Counted from the first letter of the stretch, positions 20,526-30,000 are shown. The stretch is DNA of 30,000 nt from Eimeria necatrix (GCF_000499385.1 NW_013652602.1:20001-50000), one strand, 5' to 3'. Notes: generated from the sequence alone by a model not told the origin. Translations and numbers: made by a program.

Positions 20526-21045
20526 TCAACTGCCGCGAGAGCGGCTGCGCCTTCTGCGCTTCTCAACCCTCAAAAGAAATCCAATTTGTTTTTTTTAAAA
20601 GAATAAATCTTTTATTTTCAAAATTAATTTGATTTGTACCAATATCTGGAAAAAATGCTTCAATTTCACCTCGATTGCTAGCGATGTCCGAAACCGTAAA
20701 CCCTAAACCCTAAACCCTAAACCCTAAACCCTAAACCCTAATCACCCAGCTCTATAATCCGGATTTCCGTGTCCAAATCCCAATTCAAACACTTTGGAAT
20801 TTAGGGCAAAAACCCCAACCCTCCCCTTCTGTTTCCGTGGCTGGGCCTGGCTAAACCCTAAACCCTAAACCCTAAACCCCAAACCCTAAATGCAAGCCCT
20901 ATGCCCCAAATGCTAAACCCTACACGCTAAACCCCAAGCCTTGAAAGCAAACCCTAAACCCTAAATGCTAAACCCTAAACCCTAAATGCAAACCCTAAAA
21001 CCTAAACCCTAAATGCAAACCCTAAACCCTAAACCCTAAACCCTG

Positions 21046-21275
21046 GGACTGGAAGATGCAGGAAGCAAAAGAAGACAAAGCAGCAGCAGCAGCAGCAGCA
21101 GCAAGTTCGAGATGGTTTAGTTCAGGTGTACATACACCTGGTGAGTTCAGGTGTACGTACACCTCAAATCGAACACACATTTGACTAACAAATAAAACAA
21201 CAGAAACAAGCCGGCACAAAGCCTGCAGCAGAGCCTCGTGTCTGCTGCTGCTGCTGCTGCTGCTGCTGCCGCTGC

Positions 21276-21310
<35 letters not shown>

Positions 21311-21427
21311 CCAATACTGTCGCCGCTGCCGCTGCTGCTGCTGCTGCTAAAATTGCACAAAAGAAAACAGCAGCACTTGAGATGGGCCAGAACACGACTG
21401 CAGCTTTGCAGCACGGCTTCAAAATAA

Positions 21428-21487
<60 letters not shown>

Positions 21488-21633
21488 CTTGCTGGCAGAT
21501 AGACCCAGGGCCCCTGAACCTGCAGTGGGCCTGGCTGCAGCAGTTACTGCTGCTGCATTTGCTGCTGCTGTGTTGGGCGCTGGCGACTGAATTCGCTGGA
21601 GTGGCAGCAGCAGAAGCTGCTGCTGCTGCAGCG

Positions 21634-21679
<46 letters not shown>

Positions 21680-21771
21680 ACTATACTCCAAAATAATTGT
21701 TGGCCTCTTCCACTCAAAGAAACACAAGAAGAATCAATACAATGAATTGCCTGTCTAACACATGATGCAGC

Positions 21772-21775
<4 letters not shown>
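21046..21775 (-). CDS. Candidate exons of a low-complexity gene, uncertain
   Basis: Minus-strand islands with ordinary-looking sequence between CAG runs: 21765-21680 (CVRQAIHCIDSSCVSLSG in one frame, FEWKRPTIILEYSE in another), 21620-21480 (LQRIQSPAPNTAAANAAAV), and 21235-21165 (HEALLQALCRLVSVVLFVSQ, followed by GTGTACGTACACC, which could act as donor). The frames do not join without guessing, so no model is proposed. It lies downstream of the hydrolase stop and could be an independent gene. Confidence 0.25.
21125..21138. repeat. GGTGTACATACACC palindrome copy, one change
   Basis: One-mismatch copy. With the copy 25 bp to the right it forms a direct repeat that also includes the flanking GTTCA. 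Confidence 0.75.
21150..21163. repeat. GGTGTACGTACACC palindrome copy
   Basis: Perfect copy; symmetry extends to 16 bp (21149-21164). On the minus strand it follows a possible exon end TTTGAG. Confidence 0.8.
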
Positions 21776-21811
<36 letters not shown>

Positions 21812-21915
21812 GGCTGCTGCGTCGGCTGCTGCTGCTGCTGCTGCTGCTACATCTAGTGGCAGCGACTCGCTGCTGCTGCTGCTGCATTTGGCCCTAGCTG
21901 CTGCTATAGCTGCTG

Positions 21916-22358
21916 TTATTTCTTGCTGCCTTGTTTCGTCAAGGCCCGCGCAGCAGCAAGAGTTCCTGCTGCTGCTGCTGCTGCTGCTGCTCGTACTGCG
22001 TCTCTTGCTGCTGCAGCGGCTGTCGTTTTTGCTGCCGCTGCTGCTTCTTTTGCTGCTGCTGCACTTTCTACTACTCGTGCTGCTTTTGTTTCTGCTCCTG
22101 CCTTTTTGTCTGCTGCTCCATCTGCTGCTGCTGCTGCTGTTTCTGCTGCTGCTCTATCTGTCGCCTCTTTTGCTGCTCCCCCATCTGCTGCTGCTGCTGC
22201 TGCTGCATCTGTTGCTGCTGCTGTTTCTGCTGCTGCATTTCTTTTCTCCATTGCTGCTGATGCGTGAGCATCTGCTGCTGCTGCATCTGCGTTTGGTGCT
22301 GCGTTTCCACTTGCTGCTGCTGCTGCGTCTCCGCTTGCTGCTGCTGCTGCGTCTCCGC

Positions 22359-22392
<34 letters not shown>

Positions 22393-22893
22393 ATCTGCTG
22401 CAGCAGCAGGAGTCTCTCCAAATTGAGTGTTTATAAAATCGGCAATTTGCTGAATGCATTCCGAGGCAGATGGCTCCTCCATAAACCCGAAACACGGGAA
22501 CTGAGACACAAACCCTAAACCCTAAACCCTAAACCCTAAACCCTAAACCCTAAACCCTAAACCCTAAACCCTAGCCGTGAACTGCGAATGGCAGCAGGCT
22601 GTCAACTGTCAGCGCCCAACTCAAGCGCTTTGCTACCCCCGACAAAAACCCTCAGTCCTCTCCACAAACCCTAAACCCTAAACCCTAAACCCTAAACCCT
22701 AAACCCTAAACCCTAAACCCTAAACCCTCGGAGAAGCAGCAAACGCACCACGTGGAACTCGTCCTTCCAGACAGTGACGGAGGCCCTTTGGAGTTGCTGC
22801 TGCTCTGCTGCTGCTGCTGCTGCTTCCACTTTCCCGCTGCTGTTGAGCTGCTGCAGCTGCTCTGCGTCCATCCAGCCCAGGGCTTCTGAGAAG

Positions 22894-22937
<44 letters not shown>

Positions 22938-23071
22938 CCGCATGTGCTGCAGCAAATCGTCCGGCAAACTCTCAGCTGAAAAGTAAGACAGCAGCTCTCT
23001 TGGGGTGTGGGGCCCCCCCTCGGAAACGGGGCTTCCGGGGGCCCCCTTTGCTGCTTCTCCTCCGGGCCCTT

Positions 23072-23111
<40 letters not shown>

Positions 23112-23181
23112 AGCAGGGCTGGGGAGGCTGCAGCTGCCGTCGACGCCTATGTCCGGCACGGGAGTGGAGCGCTGACAGCTT

Positions 23182-23221
<40 letters not shown>

Positions 23222-23446
23222 CGCCGTTGCTGCTGCTGCTGGTGCTGCTGCCGCCGTTGCTGCTGCCGCTGCTGCTGCTGTCGCCGTTGCTGCTGCTGTT
23301 GCTGCTGGCGGCATTGTTGCTGCTGCTGCTGCTGCGCTGAAGCTCGTCGCAGCTGCCGCCTTGTCTGCTGCTGCTGCTGGTGCTGCTGGTGCGTCTGCTG
23401 TTGCTGCTGCTGCTCTCCCCGCAGCCCTCCGCGCCCCCCCCGCCGC

Positions 23447-23517
<71 letters not shown>

Positions 23518-25340
23518 ATGACTGGCTATGGGCACTGTCAGCGGCAGCAGCCGCTCAAAACCCTCGAAGTTGTCGGGGGTTTTAAAAGCTGCATTTATTC
23601 TTCTCGCCAACACCAAAGAGTCACTCAGCAGCACCTGAAAATTAATTAAATAATTCAAATTAAATAATTTAAATTAAATTAAATTAAATTAATTAAATAA
23701 TTTAAAATAAATTAAATAATTTAAAATAAATAATTTAAAATAAATTAAATAATTTAAAATAAATTAAATAATTTGAAATAAATGAATTGATTTTAAATAA
23801 ATGAATTGATTTTAAATAAATTAAATAAGTTTAAATAAATTCGGTAATTTAAAATTAATTTATTTTAAATAAATTAATTTAAAAAAAATTTGAATAAATT
23901 AATTTTAAATAAATAAGTTTAAATAAATTAAATAACTTTTAATGAATTAAAGTGGTTTTAATTTAAAATAATTTCAATCAAAAAGAATTTATATTTAAAA
24001 TTAGTTTAAATTAAAAATTGTTTGAATTGAAAAATGATCTAAAGTGAATATTAAAAAGCAATAATAATAGTAAGGAATTAAAATAATTAAAATTAATTAA
24101 AATAATTAAAAAGAATTAAAATAATTAAAATAATTAAAAAGAATTAAAATAATTAAAAAGAATTAAAATAATTAAAATAATTAAAATAATTAAAAAGAAT
24201 TAAAATAATTAAAAAGAATTAAAATAATTAAAATAAATTAAAAAAAAATAAGGTCTAAAAAAGAAAGAGGGAATTAAGGGGAAAATGAAAAAGGGGAATA
24301 AAAATAAAAGACAGGTTAAAAACCCTAAACCCTAAACCCTAAACCCTAATTGTAAACCCTAAATAATGGCTACGCTTGTCAACTAGCCCCGGCAAATCCC
24401 AGTTAGGGTTTGAGGGCCTTCCCAGCTGCCCCGCAGAAGCCGCTGCATCTGGGGCCTAGGGTTTAGGGTTTAGGGTTTAGGGTTTAGGGTTTAGGGTTTA
24501 GGGTTTAGGCACTTCTGTCGATCCTGCGTGAATGCAAACTGGAGGAAAAGCTCGAAGGACTGCAGGGTCGCTGAGAAAGGCGGGGGACACCCAGGGGTCT
24601 CTGAAGGGGGTCTTGTCCTGCATGCGCAAACCCTAAACCCTAAACCCTAAACCCTAAACCCTAAACCCTAAACCCTAAACCCCAGGTCCAAACCCGCAAT
24701 CCAGCACCAGTCGCGCAACAGGCAGCACAAGCTGCAGAGCCCCCCGCCGCAGGAAACTCTCGTACTGCCTCCCAAGACCCTGGCTTAGTAGGGTTTAGGG
24801 TTTAGGGTTTAGGGTTTAGGGTTTAGGGTTTGCGTACGAGGGCGCCTTCTTTGAAGTCCGAGCCAAAAGCACTTTTGCCGAAACGGTAAAGAGCAGCAGC
24901 ACGTTCGATTGAGATGAGAGGCAGCACGGGCTCTTGGGCCCTGTTGAGCTGCGGACAAGCAAGGGTTTAGGGTTTAGGGTTTAGGGTTTAGGGTTTAGGG
25001 TTTAGGGTTTGGGGTTTAGGGTTTGGGAAAGGGTTTAGAGCTGCTTAGGCAGCGTCTAGGGTTTGCGGCGCCTCTTCTGCGGAGTCTGTGGTTAGCAGCA
25101 GAGGGCGTGGGGCGGCGAGCTGAGACTCCGAGGGTTTAGGGTTTAGGGTTTAGGGTTTAGGGTTTAGGGTTTACGCGGTAAGAAGGCCCGCTCTGGCTGA
25201 GGTCCAGCCAGGGCGACAGCAGCACAACAGCCCGCGGCAGCCCCACAGCAGCAGCAGCTTCTTCAGCAGCAAGACTTTCATTATGTTTGATAATGGACAT
25301 CAGCAAAGTCACTGCCAAGTTGCCCCCCGCGCTGTCCCCT

Positions 25341-25394
<54 letters not shown>

Positions 25395-25471
25395 GCGGCG
25401 GCGGTGGCGGTGGCGCGAGGAGCACGTGCGTGCAGGAACAGCAGCGGCAGCAGCACAAGAAACGAACAAAT

Positions 25472-25519
<48 letters not shown>

Positions 25520-25640
25520 CAAGAACCACATATATGCAGTAACAGCAGCAGCACCAGAAGCACACAAATACAGCAACAGCAGCAGCAGCAGAAACACATA
25601 CATGCAATACCACCAGCAGCAGCAGAAGTACATACATACA

Positions 25641-25679
<39 letters not shown>

Positions 25680-25689
25680 CATACGTACA

Positions 25690-25725
<36 letters not shown>

Positions 25726-25847
25726 CATACATACAAAAACAGCACCACCAGCAGCAGCAGCAGCAAACGCACATGCATACAAGAACAGCAGCAGCAGCAG
25801 CAGCAAACGCACGTGCACACAAAAACAGCAGCAGCAGCAGCAGCAGC

Positions 25848-25899
<52 letters not shown>

Positions 25900-27354
25900 C
25901 ACCCATGAGGACGAGGCGCTGGGGGTCGAGCGCCTTTTCGCGCAGCAGGTGTCTGTACACCTCAAACACCTCCAAGATCTGACTCGGCCAAATACTCTCC
26001 GGGGCCAAATTGTATTTGGGGGCCACAACGCGGGCCCCAGTGAGGCGGCCCAGTTCTGCGCAAACCCTAAACCCTAAACCCTAAACCCTAAACCCTAAAC
26101 CCTAAACCCTAGGCCCCGCGCCGCGGGGGGGCGGCCGCGGGGGCGCCCCGCCAAACGCGGCGGCCGCAACCCTCATATCAAGTGAACTGCCACAAACCCT
26201 AAACCCTAAACCCTAAACCCTAATGTGGCGACACCCACAAACCCTAAACCCTAAACCCTAAACCCTCGACACACAGCTGCTCTCGCGACATGTCGTGCCT
26301 GGCCAGGACTTGCGCCAGTGTTAAAACCGCGGACTACGCTTTAGGCTCCAGGGTTTAGGGTTTAGGGTTTAGGGTTTAGGGTTTAGGGTTTAGGACCATT
26401 GAAAAAGATGCGGTAGAAATCTGGACTTTGAGAAATAAAGGCCCCTCCATGCAAATAAAACACAACTCGCTCTTCTCCATTTTCTCCTCGCAGCAGCTTA
26501 TCAGGGTTTGGGGGCCCCTCCTCGGGGCCCCCCGGGGGGCCCCCGGGGGGCCCCCCCGGGGGGCCCCCCTCACTGGGGGCCCCCTGGGGGCCCCCCTCGC
26601 AGTAGCTCCCCTCCTCGAGGCCCGCGTCCTCGGGGCCCCCCGGGGGCCCCCCCCCGCAGGGGCCCCCCAGGGGCCCCTCCTGGGGGCCCCCCAGGTCGAG
26701 GGCCCCCCGGGGTTGGGGGCCCCCCTCGCCGGGGGCCCCCTGGGGGCCCCCCTGGGGGCCCCCCTGGGGGCCCCCCTGGGGGCCCCCCTGGGGGCCCCCC
26801 GGGTCGGGGCCCCCCTGAGTGCCCTGGGGAGAGGCGCGGGCGGGGGCCCCCGGGGGGCCCCCCGGGGGCCCCCCAGGGGCCCCCCGGGGGCTGCGGGGGC
26901 CCCCGTTGGAGGGGCTGGTTGGGGTTTGAGGGTTTAGGGTTTTGGAGTCTGTTTCGGAGTCTGGAGAAGGGTTTGTGCCGGCCTTGACAATCAAATTGAC
27001 TTGTTTTAAAAGCAGCAAACGAAGGCGCCAAAGATCCCCGAAAGAAAGGGTACTGAGGGGCCCCCCGGGGGCCCCCCCGGGGGCCCCCCGGGGCGTGGCG
27101 TAGAGGTGCAGGGGCGTGGGGGCCCCCGCGCGCAGCAGCAGCAGCGCCTGCTGCTGCTGCTGCAGCAAACCCAGCTGCTGCAGCAGCAAATTAATTCTGC
27201 TGATGCTGCGCAGCAAAACACTTCTGTCCCGCTGCAGCTGCTGCTGACTGTGGGGCCAGCGGCTCAGCAGCAAATAAGCAAAGACAGCAGGACACAGCAG
27301 CCGCCGCGCGGAGCGCTCCGGCACTGCAGCGCGCAGCAGCAAACCCTCCCGCAT
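21916..27354 (-). CDS. Hormone-sensitive-lipase-like alpha/beta hydrolase (esterase/lipase), at least eight exons
   Basis: Exons, all phase-matched: 27354-26397, 26055-25903, 25338-25175, 24948-24838, 24617-24513, 23634-23536, 23171-22749, 22500-21916 (stop). Family landmarks in order: VVFYLHGGAFISQSPDFY (oxyanion-hole HGG); GARVVAPKYNLAPE; LVLMGDSAGGNLAV (nucleophile elbow, Ser in GDSAGG, split by an intron after LM-G); VVLLSPWLDLS; PFRDPWVSPAFL; FPPVCIHAGSTEVLLSDS (acid residue region, either E of STE or D of LSDS); VTVWKDEFHVFPCFGF (catalytic His); CIQQIADFI. The order and spacing match bacterial-type family IV/HSL carboxylesterases. Lineage insertions are Gly-Pro-rich repeats before HGG, poly-Ala pieces before the His, and a tail of about 160 residues rich in Ala with D/E/K. 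Introns are telomere-like arrays, CAG runs and an AT-rich block. Substrate unknown. The N-terminus may extend upstream. The small open island at 24790-24690 was left as intron. Confidence 0.88.
23640..24300. repeat. AT-rich block within a hydrolase intron
   Basis: About 660 bp of A/T-rich sequence. The right half (about 24065-24245) is a tandem array of a roughly 19-bp unit made of AAAATAATTAA and AAAGAATT pieces. It lies between donor 24512 and acceptor 23635, whose flanking exons read STE and VLLSDS, contiguous in the protein family. Confidence 0.85.
25343..25902 (-). other. CAG-repeat intron that splits the hydrolase nucleophile elbow
   Basis: Donor gtgcgc follows LVLM-G, and acceptor ctgcag precedes the rest of GDSAGGN. 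The intron is about 560 bp of CAG runs broken by ACATACATAC and CACACAAA words. Several long open frames cross it (poly-Cys, poly-Leu, poly-Gln, poly-Ala), but joining the exons restores the family sequence exactly. They are therefore shadows. Confidence 0.85.
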
Positions 27355-27402
27355 CCCAAACCCTAAACCCTAAACCCTAAACCCTAAACCCTAAACCCTA
27401 GC

Positions 27403-27936
27403 CCGCAGCCCCGCGCGCGCTCCAGCGCCGCCCGCCACGAGCCGCCGGCGCTCCCCAAAGCAAGCAACCACCCACTCCCGCCGCTCCTCCCAATCGCCAA
27501 ACCCTAAACCCTAAACCCTAAACCCTAAACCCTAAACCCTAAACCCTCGGAGGAAGCAGGGTCCCCGGCAACCAGCCACAAACGGAGCTCCCCAGGCTCC
27601 TCCGAGAGCCGCTCGGCCAGCGACTAGCGACGAAAGAGTCAACAGCCCAATCTAGCGCTGAGGGTTTAGGGTTTAGGGTTTAGGGTTTAGGGTTTAGGGT
27701 TTGTGGAAACTCGAAACCAACCCTGCGCTGCAGCGCCTTCAGCACAAATGCGCCTCTAGCTCCACCAGCTTTGAGCAGCTGCTCGCGGCCCAATGAAGCA
27801 CGCAAACCCTAAACCCTAAACCCTCAGCCCTAAACCCTAAACCCTAAACCCTAAACCCTAAACCCTAGGCCGTGACGAAGGGCCCGGCGGGGGAGACGGC
27901 GGCTTCGGGCTGAAAGGGTTTGACGAAGAAGTGCAT
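27403..27936 (-). CDS. Candidate exons upstream of the hydrolase
   Basis: Unique islands between telomere-like arrays each have one minus-strand frame that reads like protein. 27936-27874 starts with ATG: MHFFVKPFQPEAAVSPAGPF. About 27779-27729 reads LLKAGGARGAFVLKALQRR. About 27625-27549 reads SLAERLSEEPGELRLWLVAG. About 27487-27403 reads ERREWVVACFGERRRLVAGG. The first three join in phase 0 with tolerable splice sites; the fourth needs an unusual donor. They could be the N-terminal part of the hydrolase, or a short separate gene. The + strand is also open in the first island (FGLKGFDEEVHFPEARPLG), so strand is not certain there. Confidence 0.35.
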
Positions 27937-28207
27937 TTTCCAGAGGCAAGGCCTTTGGGAAGAGCGGGTAGAGGCGCAAACCCTAAACCCTAAACCCTAA
28001 ACCCTAAACCCTAAACCCTCGCTAGCTGGGGAAATCGACGCGCCGCGCTGCAGACTCGGCGCCCGCGGGAGAAAAGAAGTAAAAACAAATTAAATGAGTT
28101 TTATTTTCATTTATTTATTTATTTCTTCTTTTATTTTCGCTTTTCTTTTCTTTTTCTTTCACTTCTGCCGCTGCGCCGGTGCGGGGCCCGCGAGCAGAGC
28201 TCGCTGG

Positions 28208-28221
28208 GGTGTACGTACACC
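28208..28221. repeat. GGTGTACGTACACC palindrome copy
   Basis: Perfect copy in a unique island; TCAG follows on the + strand. Confidence 0.8.
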
Positions 28222-29000
28222 TCAGAAAACCGCAGCAGCCCCGCCCGCCCCCTCGCCGCAAAAACCCAAGGCCAGCTTCAACTTGCAAACCCTAAACCCT
28301 AAACCCTAAACCCTAAACCCTAAACCCTAGCTCGCGCCACTGCCCGCCAAGGACCTATCCACGGTACCTCTGGGGCCTCCGGGCAAACCCGGGGGCCCCG
28401 GGGGCCCCCCAAAACCCTCAGCAATTTAATTAAGACCCAAAACTCAAATTTATTTCTTATTCTTCACTCAAGGGGCCCCGGGGCCCCCAGCGCTGCTGCA
28501 GCACAGCTGCTGCTGCTAGGGGCCCCTCGCCCCGCAGCAAGAGCTCCTCAGGGCCCCCTGGGGCCCCCAGGGGGCCCCCAGGGGGCCCCCAGGGGGCCCC
28601 CGGGGGCCTCCCAGAGGCTCCCAGGACCCTCTGGGGGCCCGCGGGGGCCCCAGGGGCCCTTTTAGGGGGGCCCCGGGGGGCCTCCAGGGGGCCCTCGGGG
28701 GGCCCCCAGGGGCCCCTCTCTTCTGGTTTGGGGGAAGGGTATTTGTTTTGCTGCTGCGTGACCAGTGGTCAGTCTGGGGCAGCAGCGGCTAGCGCAGCAC
28801 TTGGAGATTTTCTCCGGAGACTTAAATGGCAAATAAATGGAGAAAAAAAGAAAAAAAGAAAAAGAAAAAGAAGAACTTTAAAAGTTTCAAAAAAGCGGCA
28901 TTTAATGGACCTAAAATGGCAAAGAAATGGAGCAAAAATGAAAAAACGAAAATCTTTCAAAAGACCCAAAATGCTCTCGCTTGTCTGTACAGCTGACGGA

Positions 29001-29012
29001 GTGTACGTACAG
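29001..29012. repeat. GTGTACGTACAG palindrome copy, diverged at one end
   Basis: Near copy, preceded 14 bp upstream by a related word TGTACAGCTG. Confidence 0.65.
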
Positions 29013-29189
29013 CTGGCGCTCTTCCAGTGTCGCGAAAATGCAAAAAGGAGTTTCAGTCTTTTTGTCAATTATAAAACATTATTTTATTTGCAAATATAAT
29101 TTAAAAATAAACAAAATTAAATCTTAAAACAAACAAAATTGAGTCTTTTGTGTTTTTGCAAAAGCGGCTTCGAGTTGCTTCCCACTTCA

Positions 29190-29203
29190 GGTGTACGTAC
29201 ACC
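29190..29203. repeat. GGTGTACGTACACC palindrome copy
   Basis: Perfect copy in AT-rich unique sequence, preceded by TTCA. Confidence 0.8.
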
Positions 29204-29689
29204 CGAGAGTTCCCCGTTTTTCGAATTTCCGTTTTTGCCAAATTTCATTTTAATTTAATTTCGCACTTTTGTCTCTTTTCCAGTTTTTCAGTTTTGTTTC
29301 AAAAGATCTTTTTTTAAACTTTTTCGGATTATTCAAAAAGTTCTTTTCGCAACAAATCCTTCAACTCGGCCTCTCCATTTGAGTCCAATTTGAAAGCTTT
29401 TCTCCGCTATTTAGGGTTTAGGGTTTAGGGTTTAGGGTTTAGGGCTTGCGGCTTTAGGCTCTAGGGGTGTGACGTTATGGTTTAGGGTTTAGGGTTTTGG
29501 ATTAGGGTTTAGGGTTGTAAGGTTCAGAGTTTAGCGTTTACGTGTCAGGGGTTAGGGTTTAGGGTTTAGGGTTTAGGGTTTGGCGGGGAGCCACTGCTCT
29601 TGCGCATCTTTGAAAGAACTGCACTTCGCTTTCGATCTCTTAGAGAATTGAATTGCTGCTGCCAAACCCTAAAAAAGGGTTTTCTAAGA

Positions 29690-30000
29690 AGGGTTTAAAG
29701 GTGAGGGCTTGGCAACGAGGGTTTACTAGACAGGGTTTAACAATTAGGGTTTAGCATTTAGGATTTAGTGAGGGTTTGAGAACGAGGGTTTAGGGTTTAA
29801 CAATGAGGGTTTGGCAGTGAGGGTTTACTGAAGAGCGTTTAAAAACGAGGGTTTAGAAATGGGGATTTAATGAAGAGGGTTTAGAAATTAGGGTTTGGAA
29901 ATTAGGGTTTGGAAATTAGGGTTTAGAAGTGAGGGTTTAATGGCGAGGGTTTAGCAGAAAGGGTTTACTAGTTGGACCCTAGTTATGAGGGGTTAGGGTT
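29690..30000 (+). repeat. Degenerate, spaced TTTAGGG-like words
   Basis: AGGGTTT words recur about every 14-20 bp with variable 6-12-bp linkers (AACGAGGG, AATTAGGG, TGAGGG). This differs from the perfect heptamer arrays elsewhere and looks like a diverged old array. Confidence 0.75.

Larger units (their letters stand above)
20219..21045. other. Spacer with motif-rich unique sequence; likely promoter area
   Basis: About 0.8 kb without a convincing exon. It has an (AAATT)n run (20235-20275), AT-rich pieces (20395-20460, 20575-20650), a 14-bp palindrome with TGCATGCA core (20480-20493), one GGTGTACGTACACC palindrome (20512-20525), two GGGTCACCG words (20364-20372 and, as GGGTCACCG, 20500-20508) and AAACCCT arrays with diverged units (20696-20741, 20853-21043). 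A 57-codon + frame from 20461 (MNLWRQICMQMPRGHRG) is possible but unsupported. Its position upstream of the minus-strand gene ending at 15.5 kb suits a promoter. Confidence 0.4.
16..29582. repeat. Interspersed telomere-like heptamer arrays, both orientations
   Basis: More than 60 short arrays of AAACCCT or its complement, 3 to 15 units each. Examples: 16-50, 119-180, 396-444, 723-771, 1765-1799, 2161-2204, 2283-2327, 2420-2462, 3479-3514, 3612-3673, 3778-3841, 4213-4252, 4860-4906, 5096-5130, 6745-6800, 7088-7146, 7233-7272, 9056-9120, 10907-10942, 15312-15362, 15784-15841, 16398-16442, 16738-16801, 17178-17221, 17316-17389, 20696-20741, 22508-22574, 22665-22729, 24459-24508, 24628-24682, 24963-25028, 25133-25172, 26061-26111, 26350-26393, 27355-27400, 27498-27548, 27660-27703, 27803-27867, 27977-28019, 28287-28329, 29410-29444, 29556-29582. 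Wherever gene models are firm, arrays lie in introns or just after stop codons. Two diverged copies are translated. Confidence 0.95.
27980..30000. other. Right end: repeats and AT-rich unique sequence, no supported gene
   Basis: Includes a T-rich tract (28095-28165), GGCCCC-type repeats (28380-28720), a K/R-rich + frame (28728-29099) built from two copies of a segment about 91 bp apart (28819 and 28909), AT-rich unique sequence (29040-29400), three GTGTACGTACA palindromes and, from 29690, loosely spaced degenerate TTTAGGG words. No splice-supported exon was found. Confidence 0.5.

Noticed and set aside
22580..22660. Minus-strand island reading LSWALTVDSLLPFAVHG as an exon
   Set aside because: Joining 22749 directly to 22500 gives the expected DEFHV-FPCFGF continuation; the island ends in a stop.
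24360..24450. Minus-strand open island (MQRLLRGSWEG) as a hydrolase exon
   Set aside because: Exons 24617-24513 and 23634-23536 join directly to give the family sequence STE-VLLSDS, leaving this island intronic.
25157..26028. Cys/Leu/Ala-rich minus-strand frames of 180-290 codons, and plus-strand Gln/Ser frames
   Set aside because: Only their ends are exons of the hydrolase; the middle is a CAG intron, shown by the restored GDSAGG motif.
28728..29099. 123-codon + frame rich in Lys/Arg
   Set aside because: The composition follows AT-rich duplicated DNA; there is no splice-supported neighbour exon or family match.

Overview
The window looks like nuclear DNA of an Eimeria species (apicomplexan coccidian). 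Two features support this: dozens of short AAACCCT/TTTAGGG telomere-like arrays scattered in both orientations, and very abundant CAG/CTG tracts that give poly-Ala, poly-Gln and poly-Ser runs. Both are known hallmarks of the repeat-rich parts of Eimeria chromosomes. Genes here are split into many short exons, and the arrays, CAG runs, AGCT/GCTA-rich satellites and AT-rich tracts mostly lie inside the introns. I rebuilt gene models by hand from splice sites, reading phase and family motifs. Most long open frames are repeat shadows.

Left third (1-9.2 kb): a + strand gene enters from outside and ends at 725 (C-terminus of a small two-TM protein). Tail to tail with it is a minus-strand gene (798 to about 4.7 kb) that I identify as a Cbp3/UQCC1-type ubiquinol-cytochrome c reductase chaperone, in about 12 exons. 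Head to head with that lies a + strand phosducin-like protein (PDCL3/PLP2 family, 5283-7092, 3 exons), which has a one-base frame disruption in this sequence. A minus-strand gene of unknown function follows (7264 to about 9.1 kb).

Middle (9.2-21.8 kb): a large telomere-like array with a 212-bp duplication; an unidentified minus-strand gene (10.4-11.5 kb); a 0.6-kb AT-rich block; a 2.9-kb minus-strand open frame rich in Gln/Ser/Gly-Pro (12.3-15.3 kb); and a multi-exon low-complexity minus-strand gene (15.5-19.0 kb, probably starting near 20.2 kb) in which both a telomere-like repeat and an AGCT-type satellite are read as protein.

Right (21.9-30 kb): an intact-looking hormone-sensitive-lipase-like alpha/beta hydrolase (minus, 27354-21916), whose oxyanion-hole HGG, GDSAGG nucleophile elbow and catalytic His lie on different exons. 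Candidate further exons lie at 27.4-27.9 kb. The last 2 kb appears to hold no gene and ends in degenerate TTTAGGG-like sequence.

The genes do not form an operon or an obvious joint pathway. The most unusual points are the role of the telomere-like arrays in gene structure (splice donors, stop codons, coding repeats) and a repeated 14-16-bp palindrome, GGTGTACGTACACC, seen eight times.
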